Below are positions 8,217 to 16,120 of a stretch of DNA of 64,000 bases, in pieces (positions within the stretch are counted from its first letter, which is position 1; every line of letters begins with the position of its first letter). The translations under genes were made by a program, and so were the position numbers. The DNA is from Terrimesophilobacter sp964651535 (GTDB taxonomy: Bacteria; Actinomycetota; Actinomycetes; Actinomycetales; Microbacteriaceae): the NCBI GenBank assembly GCA_964651535.1, contig CAZYYE010000003.1:1-64000 (forward strand). Direction: 5' to 3'. The notes beneath the pieces were generated by a model. The model was not told the DNA's origin, ran no database searches, and saw nothing but the letters and a program-made list of their open reading frames with translations.

Positions 8217-8565
8217 TGCTTCACGTTTGGATGTAATGAACCGGCTCGGCCGGGCAATGGCCGATCCATCTCGGTCTCGGATTTTGATGACACTGCTGGG
8301 GGGTCCGAGCTATCCGGCGGTCTTGTCGCGGAGCCTGGAGTTGACGCGCTCGAACGTGTCGAACCATCTCACCTGCTTGCGGGATTGCGGGATCGTGGTG
8401 GCCGAGCCGGAGGGGCGACAGACGCGGTATGAGATTGCGGACCCCCACCTGGCGGCGGCATTGACCGCACTGGTCGAGGTGACCCTCGCCGTCGATGAGA
8501 ACGCGCCGTGCGTCGACCCGGACTGTACGGTCGCGGGCTGCTGCGAGCCGGGAGCGGACGCATGA
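8206..8565 (+). CDS. cmtR: CmtR-type cadmium/lead-sensing ArsR repressor
   Basis: A 119-residue ArsR/SmtB winged-helix repressor. With the GTG start at 8206 its cysteines fall at 57, 61 and 102, the same positions as the Cd/Pb ligands of Mycobacterium tuberculosis CmtR (HL-x-C-LR-x-C and the APC segment), and the whole chain resembles CmtR. A longer frame from 8128 exists, but the numbering match and the operator across the GTG favour the shorter form. Three extra cysteines (107, 112, 113) occur in the C-terminal tail. Metal binding should release DNA and switch on the overlapping ATPase gene (ATGA). Confidence 0.88.
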   Translation: MLTIASRLDVMNRLGRAMADPSRSRILMTLLGGPSYPAVLSRSLELTRSNVSNHLTCLRDCGIVVAEPEGRQTRYEIADPHLAAALTALVEVTLAVDENAPCVDPDCTVAGCCEPGADA

Positions 8566-10496
8566 GCGCGGTGATCAAGTCGCAGGTCGATGACGTTGAG
8601 ATCGGTGACGACGACGATCATGACCGGCCGTGGTGGAGGGATCGCGAAATCTTGGTGCCGGTCTTCTCCGGGGTGGCGTTCCTCGCGGGGCTGATCTGCG
8701 AGTGGTCCGGGGCGGAGACCCCGGCGCTGGTGCTGTTCTGGATCGGGCTGCTGCTGGGTGCGTCGACGTTCACGCCCGGCGCGATCAGGAAGCTGTTGCA
8801 AGGCAAGCTGGGCATCAGCTTGCTGATGACGATCAGTGCGATCGGCGCGGTGATCCTCGGCTATGTCGAGGAGGCCGCGGCACTCGCGTTCCTGTACTCG
8901 ATCGCCGAAGCGTTGGAGGACAAGGCGATGGACCGTGCCCGCGGCGGGTTGCGGGCATTACTGAAACTCGTCCCCGACACCGCCACGGTGCTCCTGGACG
9001 GCACGGCGACGCAGATCGCAGCGAAAGACCTCTCCGTTGGCCAGGTGATGCTGGTGCGCCCCGGTGAGCGGATCGCGACCGATGGGATCGTCGTCTCCGG
9101 CCGCTCCAGCCTGGACACCTCCGCAATCACCGGTGAATCGATCCCGGTCGAGGTGGAGCCCGGCGACGCCGTCTCGGCCGGTGCGATCAACACTGCGGGG
9201 GCGCTCGAAGTCGAGACGACAGCGGCCGGAACGGACAACTCGTTGACCACGATCGTGGAACTGGTCGAGCAGGCGCAGGCGGAGAAGGGTGACCGGGCAC
9301 GCCTGGCCGACCGGATCGCTCGCCCACTGGTGCCGGGAGTGCTGATCCTCGCCGCACTGGTCGCGCTGATCGGGTCGTTGTTCGGCGACCCGGAGCTGTG
9401 GATCACCCGCGCCCTGGTGGTGTTGGTTGCGGCGTCCCCGTGCGCGTTAGCGATCTCGGTGCCGATCACCGTGGTCGCCGCTATCGGTGCGGCCAGTAAG
9501 TTCGGTGTGGTTATCAAGTCCGGTGCGATCTTCGAACGCTTCGGTGGTATCCGTCATGTTGCGGTCGATAAGACCGGCACCCTCACCCGTAACCAGCCCA
9601 CTGTCACCGCTGTCCTCACGGTCGACGATGCGACCGAAGCTGACGTGCTGGACTGGGCTGCCGCGCTGGAACAGCACAGCACCCACCCCCTCGCCGCCGC
9701 GATCACCGCGAAAGCACCGGATGCCCCTGCCGCATCCGAGGTGACTGAGCTGGCCGGACACGGCATCGAAGGCATAATCGACGGCGCGAAGATCACCGTC
9801 GGCAGCCCCCGCTGGCTCACCGCCGGGGACCTCGCAGAGCAGGTTACGGCACTGGAAGAACAGGGTATGACCGTCGTGGTCGTGCACCGTGACGAGCGAA
9901 CAGTTGGAGCGATCGGGGTGCGCGATGAGTTGCGGCCCGAGGTGCCAGAAGTAATCCGTACCCTGGCGGGGCAGGGCGTCGGGGTGACCATGCTCACCGG
10001 CGACAACGCCCGCACCGCCCACGCCCTCGCCGCGCAGGCCGGGATCAGTGACGTGCGAGCCGAGCTACGGCCCGAGGATAAGGCCACAGCGATCGGTGAA
10101 CTGTCCCGCACCGCTCCTGCGGCGATGATCGGGGACGGCATCAACGACGCCCCCGCCCTCGCCGCCGCGGACATCGGCATCGCGATGGGCGCAACCGGGT
10201 CGGACGCGGCGATCGAGTCCGCCGACGTCGCCTTCACCGGCCATGATCTGCGCCTCATTCCACGGGCGTTCGATCACGCCCGCCGCGGGCGACGGATCAT
10301 CAACCAGAACATCGTCCTCTCACTACTGATAATCATCGTGCTCCTGCCCCTGGCGCTGTTCGGCGGCCTCGGACTCGCGGCAGTCGTCCTAGTCCATGAG
10401 ATCGCCGAAGTCGTCGTCATCCTCAACGGGCTCCGCGCCGCGCGCACACCCTCAGTGGACACGCCGCAACCCGCGTTGGAAGGACGGACCGCGTGA
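8562..10496 (+). CDS. P1B-type heavy-metal exporting ATPase (Cd/Pb/Zn/Co type)
   Basis: The 644-residue pump exports soft divalent metals using ATP. Visible motifs are TGES near residue 190 (actuator), DKTGT near 336 (phosphorylated Asp), GDGINDAP near 524, an SPC motif in the metal-binding helix near 292 and HEI near 612 in the last helices. SPC plus HE-x is the P1B-4 pattern, associated with Co, Zn, Cd or Ni rather than Cu. There is no N-terminal CxxC metal-binding domain; the chain starts with an acidic DDDDHDR segment before the first helices. Start overlaps the cmtR stop. Given CmtR control, cadmium or lead is the likeliest inducer. CtpG of mycobacteria is the closest family idea. Confidence 0.9.
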   Translation: MSAVIKSQVDDVEIGDDDDHDRPWWRDREILVPVFSGVAFLAGLICEWSGAETPALVLFWIGLLLGASTFTPGAIRKLLQGKLGISLLMTISAIGAVILGYVEEAAALAFLYSIAEALEDKAMDRARGGLRALLKLVPDTATVLLDGTATQIAAKDLSVGQVMLVRPGERIATDGIVVSGRSSLDTSAITGESIPVEVEPGDAVSAGAINTAGALEVETTAAGTDNSLTTIVELVEQAQAEKGDRARLADRIARPLVPGVLILAALVALIGSLFGDPELWITRALVVLVAASPCALAISVPITVVAAIGAASKFGVVIKSGAIFERFGGIRHVAVDKTGTLTRNQPTVTAVLTVDDATEADVLDWAAALEQHSTHPLAAAITAKAPDAPAASEVTELAGHGIEGIIDGAKITVGSPRWLTAGDLAEQVTALEEQGMTVVVVHRDERTVGAIGVRDELRPEVPEVIRTLAGQGVGVTMLTGDNARTAHALAAQAGISDVRAELRPEDKATAIGELSRTAPAAMIGDGINDAPALAAADIGIAMGATGSDAAIESADVAFTGHDLRLIPRAFDHARRGRRIINQNIVLSLLIIIVLLPLALFGGLGLAAVVLVHEIAEVVVILNGLRAARTPSVDTPQPALEGRTA

Positions 10497-10870
10497 AACT
10501 GCAGGTACTACACATCAACGACTGTCCGAACACGGCAGAAGCAACCATGCGTCTAAAGCATGCACTAGACGCGGTGGAACTCCACGACCTCACCATTGAT
10601 GCGGTCCTGATCCGCACCGAGGCCGACGCTGCGAACAGCCCGTTCGCCGGGTCGCCAACGTTCCTTCTCGACGGAGCCGACCTGTTTCCCGCGACGCCTA
10701 CCCGCTCACTGGCATGCCGCGTCTATCCAACCGAGAACGGCTTCGCTGGCACGCCCACCCAGGCACAACTCGAACAAGCGCTCCGCGAAGGGGTCGGATC
10801 ACTGCATGACCGGGTCCGCATGCTGAAGTCGATTGAGACAGGACTCACAGATCAAGGTGCCGTCGTGTAG
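10493..10870 (+). CDS. Thioredoxin-like protein linked to metal resistance
   Basis: A 125-residue cytoplasmic protein whose GTG start overlaps the ATPase stop (GTGA). It begins with a beta strand and a CPN turn (Cys11), then has a GSPTFLLDGADLF segment and LACRVYPTENGFAGTP. This pattern is shared by a thioredoxin-fold family often found beside mercury and other metal genes, in which the FAGSPT stretch marks the cis-proline loop. Only one cysteine remains in the usual active-site position, so it is more likely a metal or thiol carrier than a full oxidoreductase. It is the third gene of the cmtR unit, and its exact role is unknown. Confidence 0.7.
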   Translation: MKLQVLHINDCPNTAEATMRLKHALDAVELHDLTIDAVLIRTEADAANSPFAGSPTFLLDGADLFPATPTRSLACRVYPTENGFAGTPTQAQLEQALREGVGSLHDRVRMLKSIETGLTDQGAVV

Positions 10871-10895
10871 CTGAGAAGGTTGGTTCGCGTGGCGT

Positions 10896-11879
10896 CTAAG
10901 CAGGGGAGGGTTCCGGCGCTCGGGCCGGAAGGAGCCGCGGGACGAGCCGGACGAAGATCACCATGATGACGAGTTCGATGAGGGTCTGTGTCACCACGAC
11001 GAGCGGAGCGAGGTCGAACGCTGCAGGCAGAGCGAGCACTAGCGGGAGGACGACGAGGGAGTTGCGTGTGGCTCCGCTGAACACGATCGCTCGAAGTCCT
11101 GCTGTGTCGAGCCGGGCGACTCGTCCCATTGTGGTCCCGATGGGGATCATGAAGGCGGCGAACAGCACGTAGACGGGGATGGTCAGTAGCAATGAAGCGA
11201 GTTTCTGCCCGACGCCGCCGATCTGGGAGGCGACGACGACTGTGAGGGTGAGCATCATCAGCGGCACTATCGTCCCAAGCACGACCTCCTGCACGATGCG
11301 GCCAGCGTGGGTGCGGGCGGCGGCGAACTGGGTCAGCCCCGCTGCTGTGAGGGGCAACAGGATGAGCAGTAGGAAGGCGTCGGTGAACAGGGCGAGGTCG
11401 ACGCTCTGGATGAACTCAGCGCCGACGAACAGCCACAGGTACGCCGGGAGTAGGAGCATCTGGACGAGCATGAGCAGCGGCGCGGCGGCGAGGAGTCGCT
11501 CTTTGGCGCCGCCGGCGATTCCGGTGAACACGATGACGTAATCCACGCACGGCGTCAGCAGCACGAACAACACCCCGACCAGGAGCACCTGGTCGTGTGC
11601 CACGATCCGCGACAGGACGAACACGACCACCGGGACGAGGACAAAGTTCACGACCAGCACCGTGGCCAGGAAACGCCAGTCCCGGAATGCCTGCCCGATC
11701 TTTGCGAACGGCACCCCGAGGAAGGTCGCATACAGCAGCAGTCCGAGAACTGGGGTGATCGCAACCTCCGCCGGGCGTGCGACACCTGGGATGAGTAGGC
11801 CGGTTCCGGCGCCGAGAATGAGGGCGGCAAGGTAGAGCGGAACCTGGTACCGCTCCATCCATTCGACGCCCGCACGCAT
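10896..11879 (-). CDS. Arsenical permease of the bile acid:sodium symporter fold
   Basis: About 327 residues with ten predicted hydrophobic helices, in the BASS/Acr3-like superfamily that is commonly annotated as arsenic resistance protein. The motif LTPCVDYVIVFTGIAGG corresponds to the Cys-containing helix of Acr3, but overall it is distinct from the Acr3 at 5456-6559. ATG at 11888 is possible, yet a GGGAG site lies ten bases before the ATG at 11879, which I prefer. It points away from the manganese exchanger and is not in an operon with a reductase or a regulator. Substrate is inferred as arsenite or an organoarsenical; other anions are possible. Confidence 0.75.
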   Translation of the reverse strand: MRAGVEWMERYQVPLYLAALILGAGTGLLIPGVARPAEVAITPVLGLLLYATFLGVPFAKIGQAFRDWRFLATVLVVNFVLVPVVVFVLSRIVAHDQVLLVGVLFVLLTPCVDYVIVFTGIAGGAKERLLAAAPLLMLVQMLLLPAYLWLFVGAEFIQSVDLALFTDAFLLLILLPLTAAGLTQFAAARTHAGRIVQEVVLGTIVPLMMLTLTVVVASQIGGVGQKLASLLLTIPVYVLFAAFMIPIGTTMGRVARLDTAGLRAIVFSGATRNSLVVLPLVLALPAAFDLAPLVVVTQTLIELVIMVIFVRLVPRLLPARAPEPSPA

Positions 11880-11972
11880 GTTCGTCATTCTCCCAGGACA
11901 TCAAAATGTGTGAGACATCCAACTCTGAGATGTGCGCAGACACACCCGATTACGGCACGGAAGGGTGGTTCT

Positions 11973-12086
11973 CGAAGGGGAGTAGTTCCGTTCGGGCTTC
12001 GGTCTGGATGCGGTACGTCGACATGCTGGCGGTCATGATGACTGGCCCGGCGTGCCACCTCACGTGTGAGGCGAGCGAGACCTTCG
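11973..12086 (+). promoter_or_regulatory. yybP-ykoY family manganese riboswitch
   Basis: The 5' strand reads CGAAGGGGAGTAG (11973-11985) and the 3' strand AGCGAGACCTTCG (12074-12086). GGGGAGTAG and GCGAGACCTT are the two most conserved parts of the yybP-ykoY Mn(II) riboswitch. CGAAGG (11973-11978) pairs perfectly with CCTTCG (12081-12086) to form P1. A hairpin, CCTCA-CGTG-TGAGG, lies just before the 3' consensus. Next, CGGCC (12085-12089) can pair with GGCCG (12099-12103), overlapping P1, and could act as the switching hairpin. The downstream gene is a cation exchanger 55 bases away. The call rests on consensus sequence and pairing read by eye. Confidence 0.85.
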
Positions 12087-12140
12087 GCCGTTTGTCGTGG
12101 CCGGGGTCCTCCCAGGTTGCGGCGTGTTCGAAGGAACGTC

Positions 12141-13394
12141 ATGCCTGCTGCTCTTGTCCGTCGTGTTCTGTTATGTCTGCTGATCGCGACACCCGCGCTG
12201 GTGCTGCGATTCACGGGAATCGAACTGGCCCCAGTGGTGGAGATGCTTCTGTTCGGGGCGGCTGTGGTCGCGGCCGCGTTTCTGCTGGCGTGGGCGGCAG
12301 AGGCCGCACAGAAAGATATCTCGGGGGCGTTGGCGATCGCATTGCTCGCGCTGATCGCGGTGTTGCCGGAGTACGCGGTGGATCTGTACTACGCGTTCCG
12401 GGCTGGATCGGACCCCGACTATTTGCACTACGCGGCCGCGAACATGACGGGCTCGAACCGGCTGCTGCTCGGGTTCGGGTGGCCGCTGGTGGTCATCGTC
12501 TCTCTCCTCGTCGCGCGTCGCGTCTCCCGGCCCGCCGGAACCCGCGCACCCCTGGCGCTGGTCCTGCCGAAGGAGAGTCGTCTGGACATCGGGTTCCTTG
12601 CGATCCTCGCGCTGATCGCGTTCGCGATCCCGCTGATCGGAAGCATCCCGATCTGGTTCGGTGCCGGGTTGATTCTGATCTTCGCCCTGTACCTGTGGCG
12701 CGCCGGGCGTACCCACGACGACGCGGAGGCAGAGTTCGTGGGACCGGCGGCGTTGATCGCGGGGATGGACGCGTTACCGCGAAAGCTCACCGTGGTGGGC
12801 CTGTTCATCGTCTCGGCAGCGATCATCCTGCTCTCGGCGGAGCCGTTTGCGGAAGCGCTGGTGGGCTCGGGGTCTGCGCTCGGGATCGATAGCTACTTCT
12901 TGGTGCAGTGGCTGGCTCCTTTGGCTTCCGAGGCGCCGGAGTTCATCATCGCGGTGATGTTCGCCCTGCGCGGTATGGGAGCCGCCGCGATCGGCACCCT
13001 GATCGCGTCGAAGGTGAACCAGTGGAGCCTGCTGGTCGGCTCCCTCCCAATCGCGCACGTCTTCGGCGGTGGCCCCGCCTCTCTTGCCCTGGATGCGCGA
13101 CAGATCGAGGAGTTCACGTTGACTGCGACCCAGACGCTGCTTGGTGTAGCGATCATCCTCGGACTTCGGTTCCACTGGTGGTCAGCGATCGGGCTCGCGG
13201 CACTATTCGCCGCGCAGTTCGCCGTTACCGACACGACCGGCCGGTATGTGCTCAGCGCCATCCAGGCAGCCTTTGCGGTGGGGTTCCTGATCGCTCACCG
13301 CCGCGAGATCATCCCCACCCTCGCTGCCCCTTTCCGACGTACCCAAGCTGCGCCCATGACAACTCCCGAGGTTCCGGTAGGGCGGGGCCGATAG
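12141..13394 (+). CDS. CaCA-superfamily cation exchanger, probable manganese exporter
   Basis: A 417-residue membrane protein with about eleven helices in two homologous halves. Each half has the acidic alpha-repeat of the calcium:cation antiporter superfamily: AVLPEYAVDLYYAFRAG early on and APLASEAPEFIIAVMFALRG later. ATG at 12141 follows AAGGA; the upstream in-frame ATG at 12066 would lie inside the riboswitch and is rejected. The manganese riboswitch before it and the Mn-type regulator gene one base after its stop argue for Mn(II) export, as described for MneA in Vibrio. Calcium or sodium exchange remains possible. Confidence 0.85.
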   Translation: MPAALVRRVLLCLLIATPALVLRFTGIELAPVVEMLLFGAAVVAAAFLLAWAAEAAQKDISGALAIALLALIAVLPEYAVDLYYAFRAGSDPDYLHYAAANMTGSNRLLLGFGWPLVVIVSLLVARRVSRPAGTRAPLALVLPKESRLDIGFLAILALIAFAIPLIGSIPIWFGAGLILIFALYLWRAGRTHDDAEAEFVGPAALIAGMDALPRKLTVVGLFIVSAAIILLSAEPFAEALVGSGSALGIDSYFLVQWLAPLASEAPEFIIAVMFALRGMGAAAIGTLIASKVNQWSLLVGSLPIAHVFGGGPASLALDARQIEEFTLTATQTLLGVAIILGLRFHWWSAIGLAALFAAQFAVTDTTGRYVLSAIQAAFAVGFLIAHRREIIPTLAAPFRRTQAAPMTTPEVPVGRGR

Positions 13395-13395
13395 C

Positions 13396-14085
13396 ATGGG
13401 TGAGATGCCGCGCCCTGCAGTCACCCGGATGGTTGAGGACTACCTCACCCTGATCTGGAAAGCTTACGAATGGCCCGACGGCGAGCCATCCACCACCGAC
13501 CTGGCCGCCCAGCTGGGCGTCACCGCGTCCACGGTGTCCGCGAACCTGAAGAAACTCGCCCGGGACGGATTCATCGATTACGAGGCCTACGGGCGGATCA
13601 CTCTCACCAATGCGGGCCGGGTGATCGCTGTCGAGATCGTGCGACGTCACCGCATCATCGAGACCTATCTTGTCCAGCAACTCGGCCTTGGGTGGGATCA
13701 AGTCCATGATGAAGCCGACCGGCTCGAGCACGCCGTCTCGGACATTGTCTTGGACCGCATGGATGCCGTGCTCGGCCATCCGCTCGCAGACCCGCACGGC
13801 GACCCCATCCCTACCGCCAGCGGTAACGTGACAGCCAACCACGCCCAGCCACTCACAGACATACCCGCCGGGTCGGAGGTAGAGATCACACGCGTCTCAG
13901 ACCGTTCCCCCGAGGTGCTGCGCTACCTCGATGCACACGGCATCACCGTCGGAACACGACTGTATGTGCACGCTGTCAGCGTTCCCGCGTCCGTGATCGA
14001 CCTGACCGTCGGTGACACCCGGATCGAACTCAGTCTCACCGCTGCATCCGCCATCCACGTCTGTCCAACAGACCCACCTAGCTAG
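13396..14085 (+). CDS. mntR: DtxR/MntR-family metalloregulator with manganese-type ligands
   Basis: A 229-residue iron-dependent-repressor-family protein: winged helix at about 10-70 (VTASTVSANLKKL recognition helix), dimerisation and metal domain to about 140, and a C-terminal SH3-like domain. Aligned with DtxR, the ligand Met10 is replaced by Asp15 and Cys102 by Asp108, while Glu111, His112 and the ancillary His85, Glu89 and His104 are kept. Carboxylates at these two places are the mark of Mn-selective MntR rather than Fe-selective DtxR/IdeR. It follows the exchanger by one base, so the two are probably co-transcribed behind the riboswitch. Confidence 0.88.
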   Translation: MGEMPRPAVTRMVEDYLTLIWKAYEWPDGEPSTTDLAAQLGVTASTVSANLKKLARDGFIDYEAYGRITLTNAGRVIAVEIVRRHRIIETYLVQQLGLGWDQVHDEADRLEHAVSDIVLDRMDAVLGHPLADPHGDPIPTASGNVTANHAQPLTDIPAGSEVEITRVSDRSPEVLRYLDAHGITVGTRLYVHAVSVPASVIDLTVGDTRIELSLTAASAIHVCPTDPPS

Positions 14086-14341
14086 CTAGTCGCGGCTCCA
14101 GGCGTCCCGCCGATGGCATGAATCTCGGCGAAGTTGCGGTCAGTGCGCAGCGACTACGAGTCACGGACGCCAACCCGGGCGAGGCCGGGCGCGGTCGCCT
14201 GATCGTAGTAGTAGATACAACGCTCGCGATTCCCGAACGGCCAGTCGCATGCCGCGGCTTGAGACCCGAGATACGGGCTGGTGAGGGTGCCCGCCGAGAA
14301 ATGTGACCCACTTTATCGGGCTCGGGTTCGTGCATCCAGAA
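14086..14341. other. Convergent intergenic region without a recognised gene
   Basis: This stretch lies between the ends of mntR (plus) and the MFS gene (minus). It starts with a GCTAGCTAG run. A minus-strand frame of 85 codons rich in Arg, Ser and Pro is open here, but its composition does not look like a real protein. I see no clear terminator hairpin with a T tract, no RNA gene and no insertion sequence end. Confidence 0.4.
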
Positions 14342-15586
14342 TCAACGCTGAGCTTGGATGCGTTCGGAGCTATGGCGCGTGGGGTGAGCCACACCATGCC
14401 AGGTCAGGACGGCGAGAACGGCTCCGAGGACACCGATAGCGACGAGCACCAGCGCGACCGCCGGGAGTCCAATGGCTGCGCCGAGGATTCCAGCGAGAGG
14501 GTACGTAAGCAGGAAGCAGGCGTGGGAGAGGGAGAACTGGGCGGCGAAGACCGCAGGCCGGTTCTGCTCAGTACTGTTCCGCCGCAGGAGCCGCGCCGAG
14601 GGAGTGAGGATGGTCGAGGTTGCTGCCCCGAGCAGCGCCCACACGGTCAGGAGCGCGGTCCACTGTGGTGCGTCGCTCATCCACGCGATGATCACAGTTC
14701 CGGCCAGGAGCAGAATAGGCAGGGCAATACCGCCGGTGAGCATCACCCGTCGATCAGGCAGTGTCTCCAGCAGCTTCGGCATCCCGAGCGCAACGAGCAT
14801 GGAGCCACCACCGTAGGCGGCGAGTAAGAGTGCGACGTCGGCTTGAGTGCGACCAAGGTCACCTTGGACGAGGACGACGGTGTTGACGATCACCATCGCG
14901 GTAGTAGTAGCGACGACGAGGTTGAGACTCATGAGACCACGTAGTTCCGAGCTCGCCCAGAACGCGCGTGCTCCGTGGGTGAGCCGGTCGAAGAACCGTG
15001 CAGGTGGTGGTGCGTCGATGTGCGGGAAGCGCGAGGCGATCACCAGCGCTGCAGAGGCGAGGAAGCCGATCACGGTGCCGACAAACAGGTTGTGGAAGCT
15101 GATCACCGTCAGCAGTGCCGCGGCGAGCATCGGACTGACCAGCGATTCCAGGTCGTAGGCAAGGCGCGACAGTGACAGTGCGCGCGTGTAGTCCTTCTCG
15201 TCGGGCAGGACGGAGGGGATGACGGCCTGGAAGGTGGGGGTGAATGTCGCGGATGCGGACTGGAGCAGGAAGATCAGGATGTAGATCTGCCATGCCTCGG
15301 TGATGAACGGTAGAGAGACGGCAACTCCGGCTCGAACGAGGTCGGCCCCGATGAGAACGGGTTTGCGCGGTAGCCGCGCGGCCAGAGCGGTGGTGATCGG
15401 CGAGACGGCGACGTAGGCAACCATTTTGATCGTCATTGCCACGCCTAGCACGATCCCGGCATCCCCGCCGGCGATGTCGAAGGCGAGCAGTCCGAGTGCG
15501 ACCGTGAGTAGACCTGTGCCCAGCAGGGCGATGATCTGCGCGCTGAACAGCTTGGCGTAGGTCGGGTTTCGGAGGACGTTGATCAT
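14342..15586 (-). CDS. Major facilitator superfamily exporter
   Basis: The 414-residue protein has twelve hydrophobic helices in two six-helix halves, with a cytoplasmic loop near the middle (RFPHIDAPPPARFF) and a basic ARLPRKP loop between helices 2 and 3, both usual for MFS drug or metal efflux pumps. It is encoded 35 bases after an ArsR/SmtB sensor on the same strand and is probably induced by it. That pairing suggests metal ion export (Ni, Co or Zn are common for such sensor types), but the protein lacks an obvious histidine-rich loop. An antibiotic exporter cannot be excluded. Confidence 0.8.
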   Translation of the reverse strand: MINVLRNPTYAKLFSAQIIALLGTGLLTVALGLLAFDIAGGDAGIVLGVAMTIKMVAYVAVSPITTALAARLPRKPVLIGADLVRAGVAVSLPFITEAWQIYILIFLLQSASATFTPTFQAVIPSVLPDEKDYTRALSLSRLAYDLESLVSPMLAAALLTVISFHNLFVGTVIGFLASAALVIASRFPHIDAPPPARFFDRLTHGARAFWASSELRGLMSLNLVVATTTAMVIVNTVVLVQGDLGRTQADVALLLAAYGGGSMLVALGMPKLLETLPDRRVMLTGGIALPILLLAGTVIIAWMSDAPQWTALLTVWALLGAATSTILTPSARLLRRNSTEQNRPAVFAAQFSLSHACFLLTYPLAGILGAAIGLPAVALVLVAIGVLGAVLAVLTWHGVAHPTRHSSERIQAQR

Positions 15587-15621
15587 GCGGGAACCTAACG
15601 TGACTGTGAGGGAATGGGGGG

Positions 15622-15960
15622 CTATTGCTGAGGTAAGTGGTGATGTGGCGGGATCTGACCGTTGGCGATGGCGTGTTCGGCCTGCTTGAGCGCTTCGATC
15701 ACGAGTGTGAGGGCGTGCTCGTCGGTGAGTCGATAGAGCACGCTTGTGCCTTCCTGTCGGGTGGTCACCATGCGCGCCATCCGCAGTCGGGCCAAATGCT
15801 GCGACACTCCGGACGGCTTCTTTCCCACGATTTCTGCAAGCGCGTTCACTGGCAGCTCGTCTGACTGCCGCAGAGCCAGCACGATCTTGATGCGCGTTGG
15901 GTCGGAGAGGATTCCCAACACCTCCGCGGCCAGATCCACATACTCCGACGACGGACCCAT
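15622..15960 (-). CDS. ArsR/SmtB metal sensor of the Ni/Co/Zn (alpha-5) type
   Basis: A winged-helix repressor of 112 residues from the ATG at 15960, which has an AAGGG site seven bases upstream; an ATG at 15987 inside a palindrome is the alternative. The recognition helix is KKPSGVSQHLARLR. In helix alpha-5, Asp80, His82 and His96 fall at three of the four positions used by CzrA/NmtR-type sensors; the fourth is Gln93. A C-terminal HHH at 106-108 could add ligands, as the histidine tail of NmtR does. No CxC arsenic motif is present. It should control itself and the MFS exporter that follows. Confidence 0.85.
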   Translation of the reverse strand: MGPSSEYVDLAAEVLGILSDPTRIKIVLALRQSDELPVNALAEIVGKKPSGVSQHLARLRMARMVTTRQEGTSVLYRLTDEHALTLVIEALKQAEHAIANGQIPPHHHLPQQ

Positions 15961-15972
15961 TTCATAACCCTT

Positions 15973-15998
15973 AGTATCCGCGTTCATACGCAGATACT
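15973..15998 (-). promoter_or_regulatory. Palindromic operator of the ArsR-MFS unit
   Basis: AGTATC-C-GCGT-TCAT-ACGC-A-GATACT is an inverted repeat with 10 of 11 arm positions paired around a 4-base centre. It lies immediately upstream of the preferred start of the sensor gene and covers the alternative ATG. Its minus-strand side contains GGTAGTATC, a plausible -10 element. This is the longest palindrome seen next to a regulator in the cargo and is the natural binding site for the adjacent ArsR-family repressor. Confidence 0.7.
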
Positions 15999-16043
15999 AC
16001 CAAAAGAAATATAGGCGCTAGCTCTCGATCTCTGCTTCGCGGT

Positions 16044-16079
16044 ACCTCCTGATTGGAGGTCGGGCGTGCGTGTTCGCAC
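16044..16079. other. Two adjacent short hairpins before dprA
   Basis: ACCTCC-TGATT-GGAGGT (16044-16060) and GTGCG-TGTT-CGCAC (16066-16079) are two perfect inverted repeats five bases apart, in the short region between the cargo and dprA. There is no following T tract, so they are not classical terminators. They may stop or shape the dprA transcript or mark the cargo junction; the function is unknown. Confidence 0.4.
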
Positions 16080-16120
16080 CTATCCCATGAACCGGCTAGA
16101 TAGCAGAGAAGGAGCGGGTC

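Noticed and set aside
12066..12140. Upstream start (12066) for the cation exchanger
   Set aside because: It lies inside the conserved riboswitch 3' strand and adds a basic non-membrane segment; the ATG at 12141 has a ribosome site.
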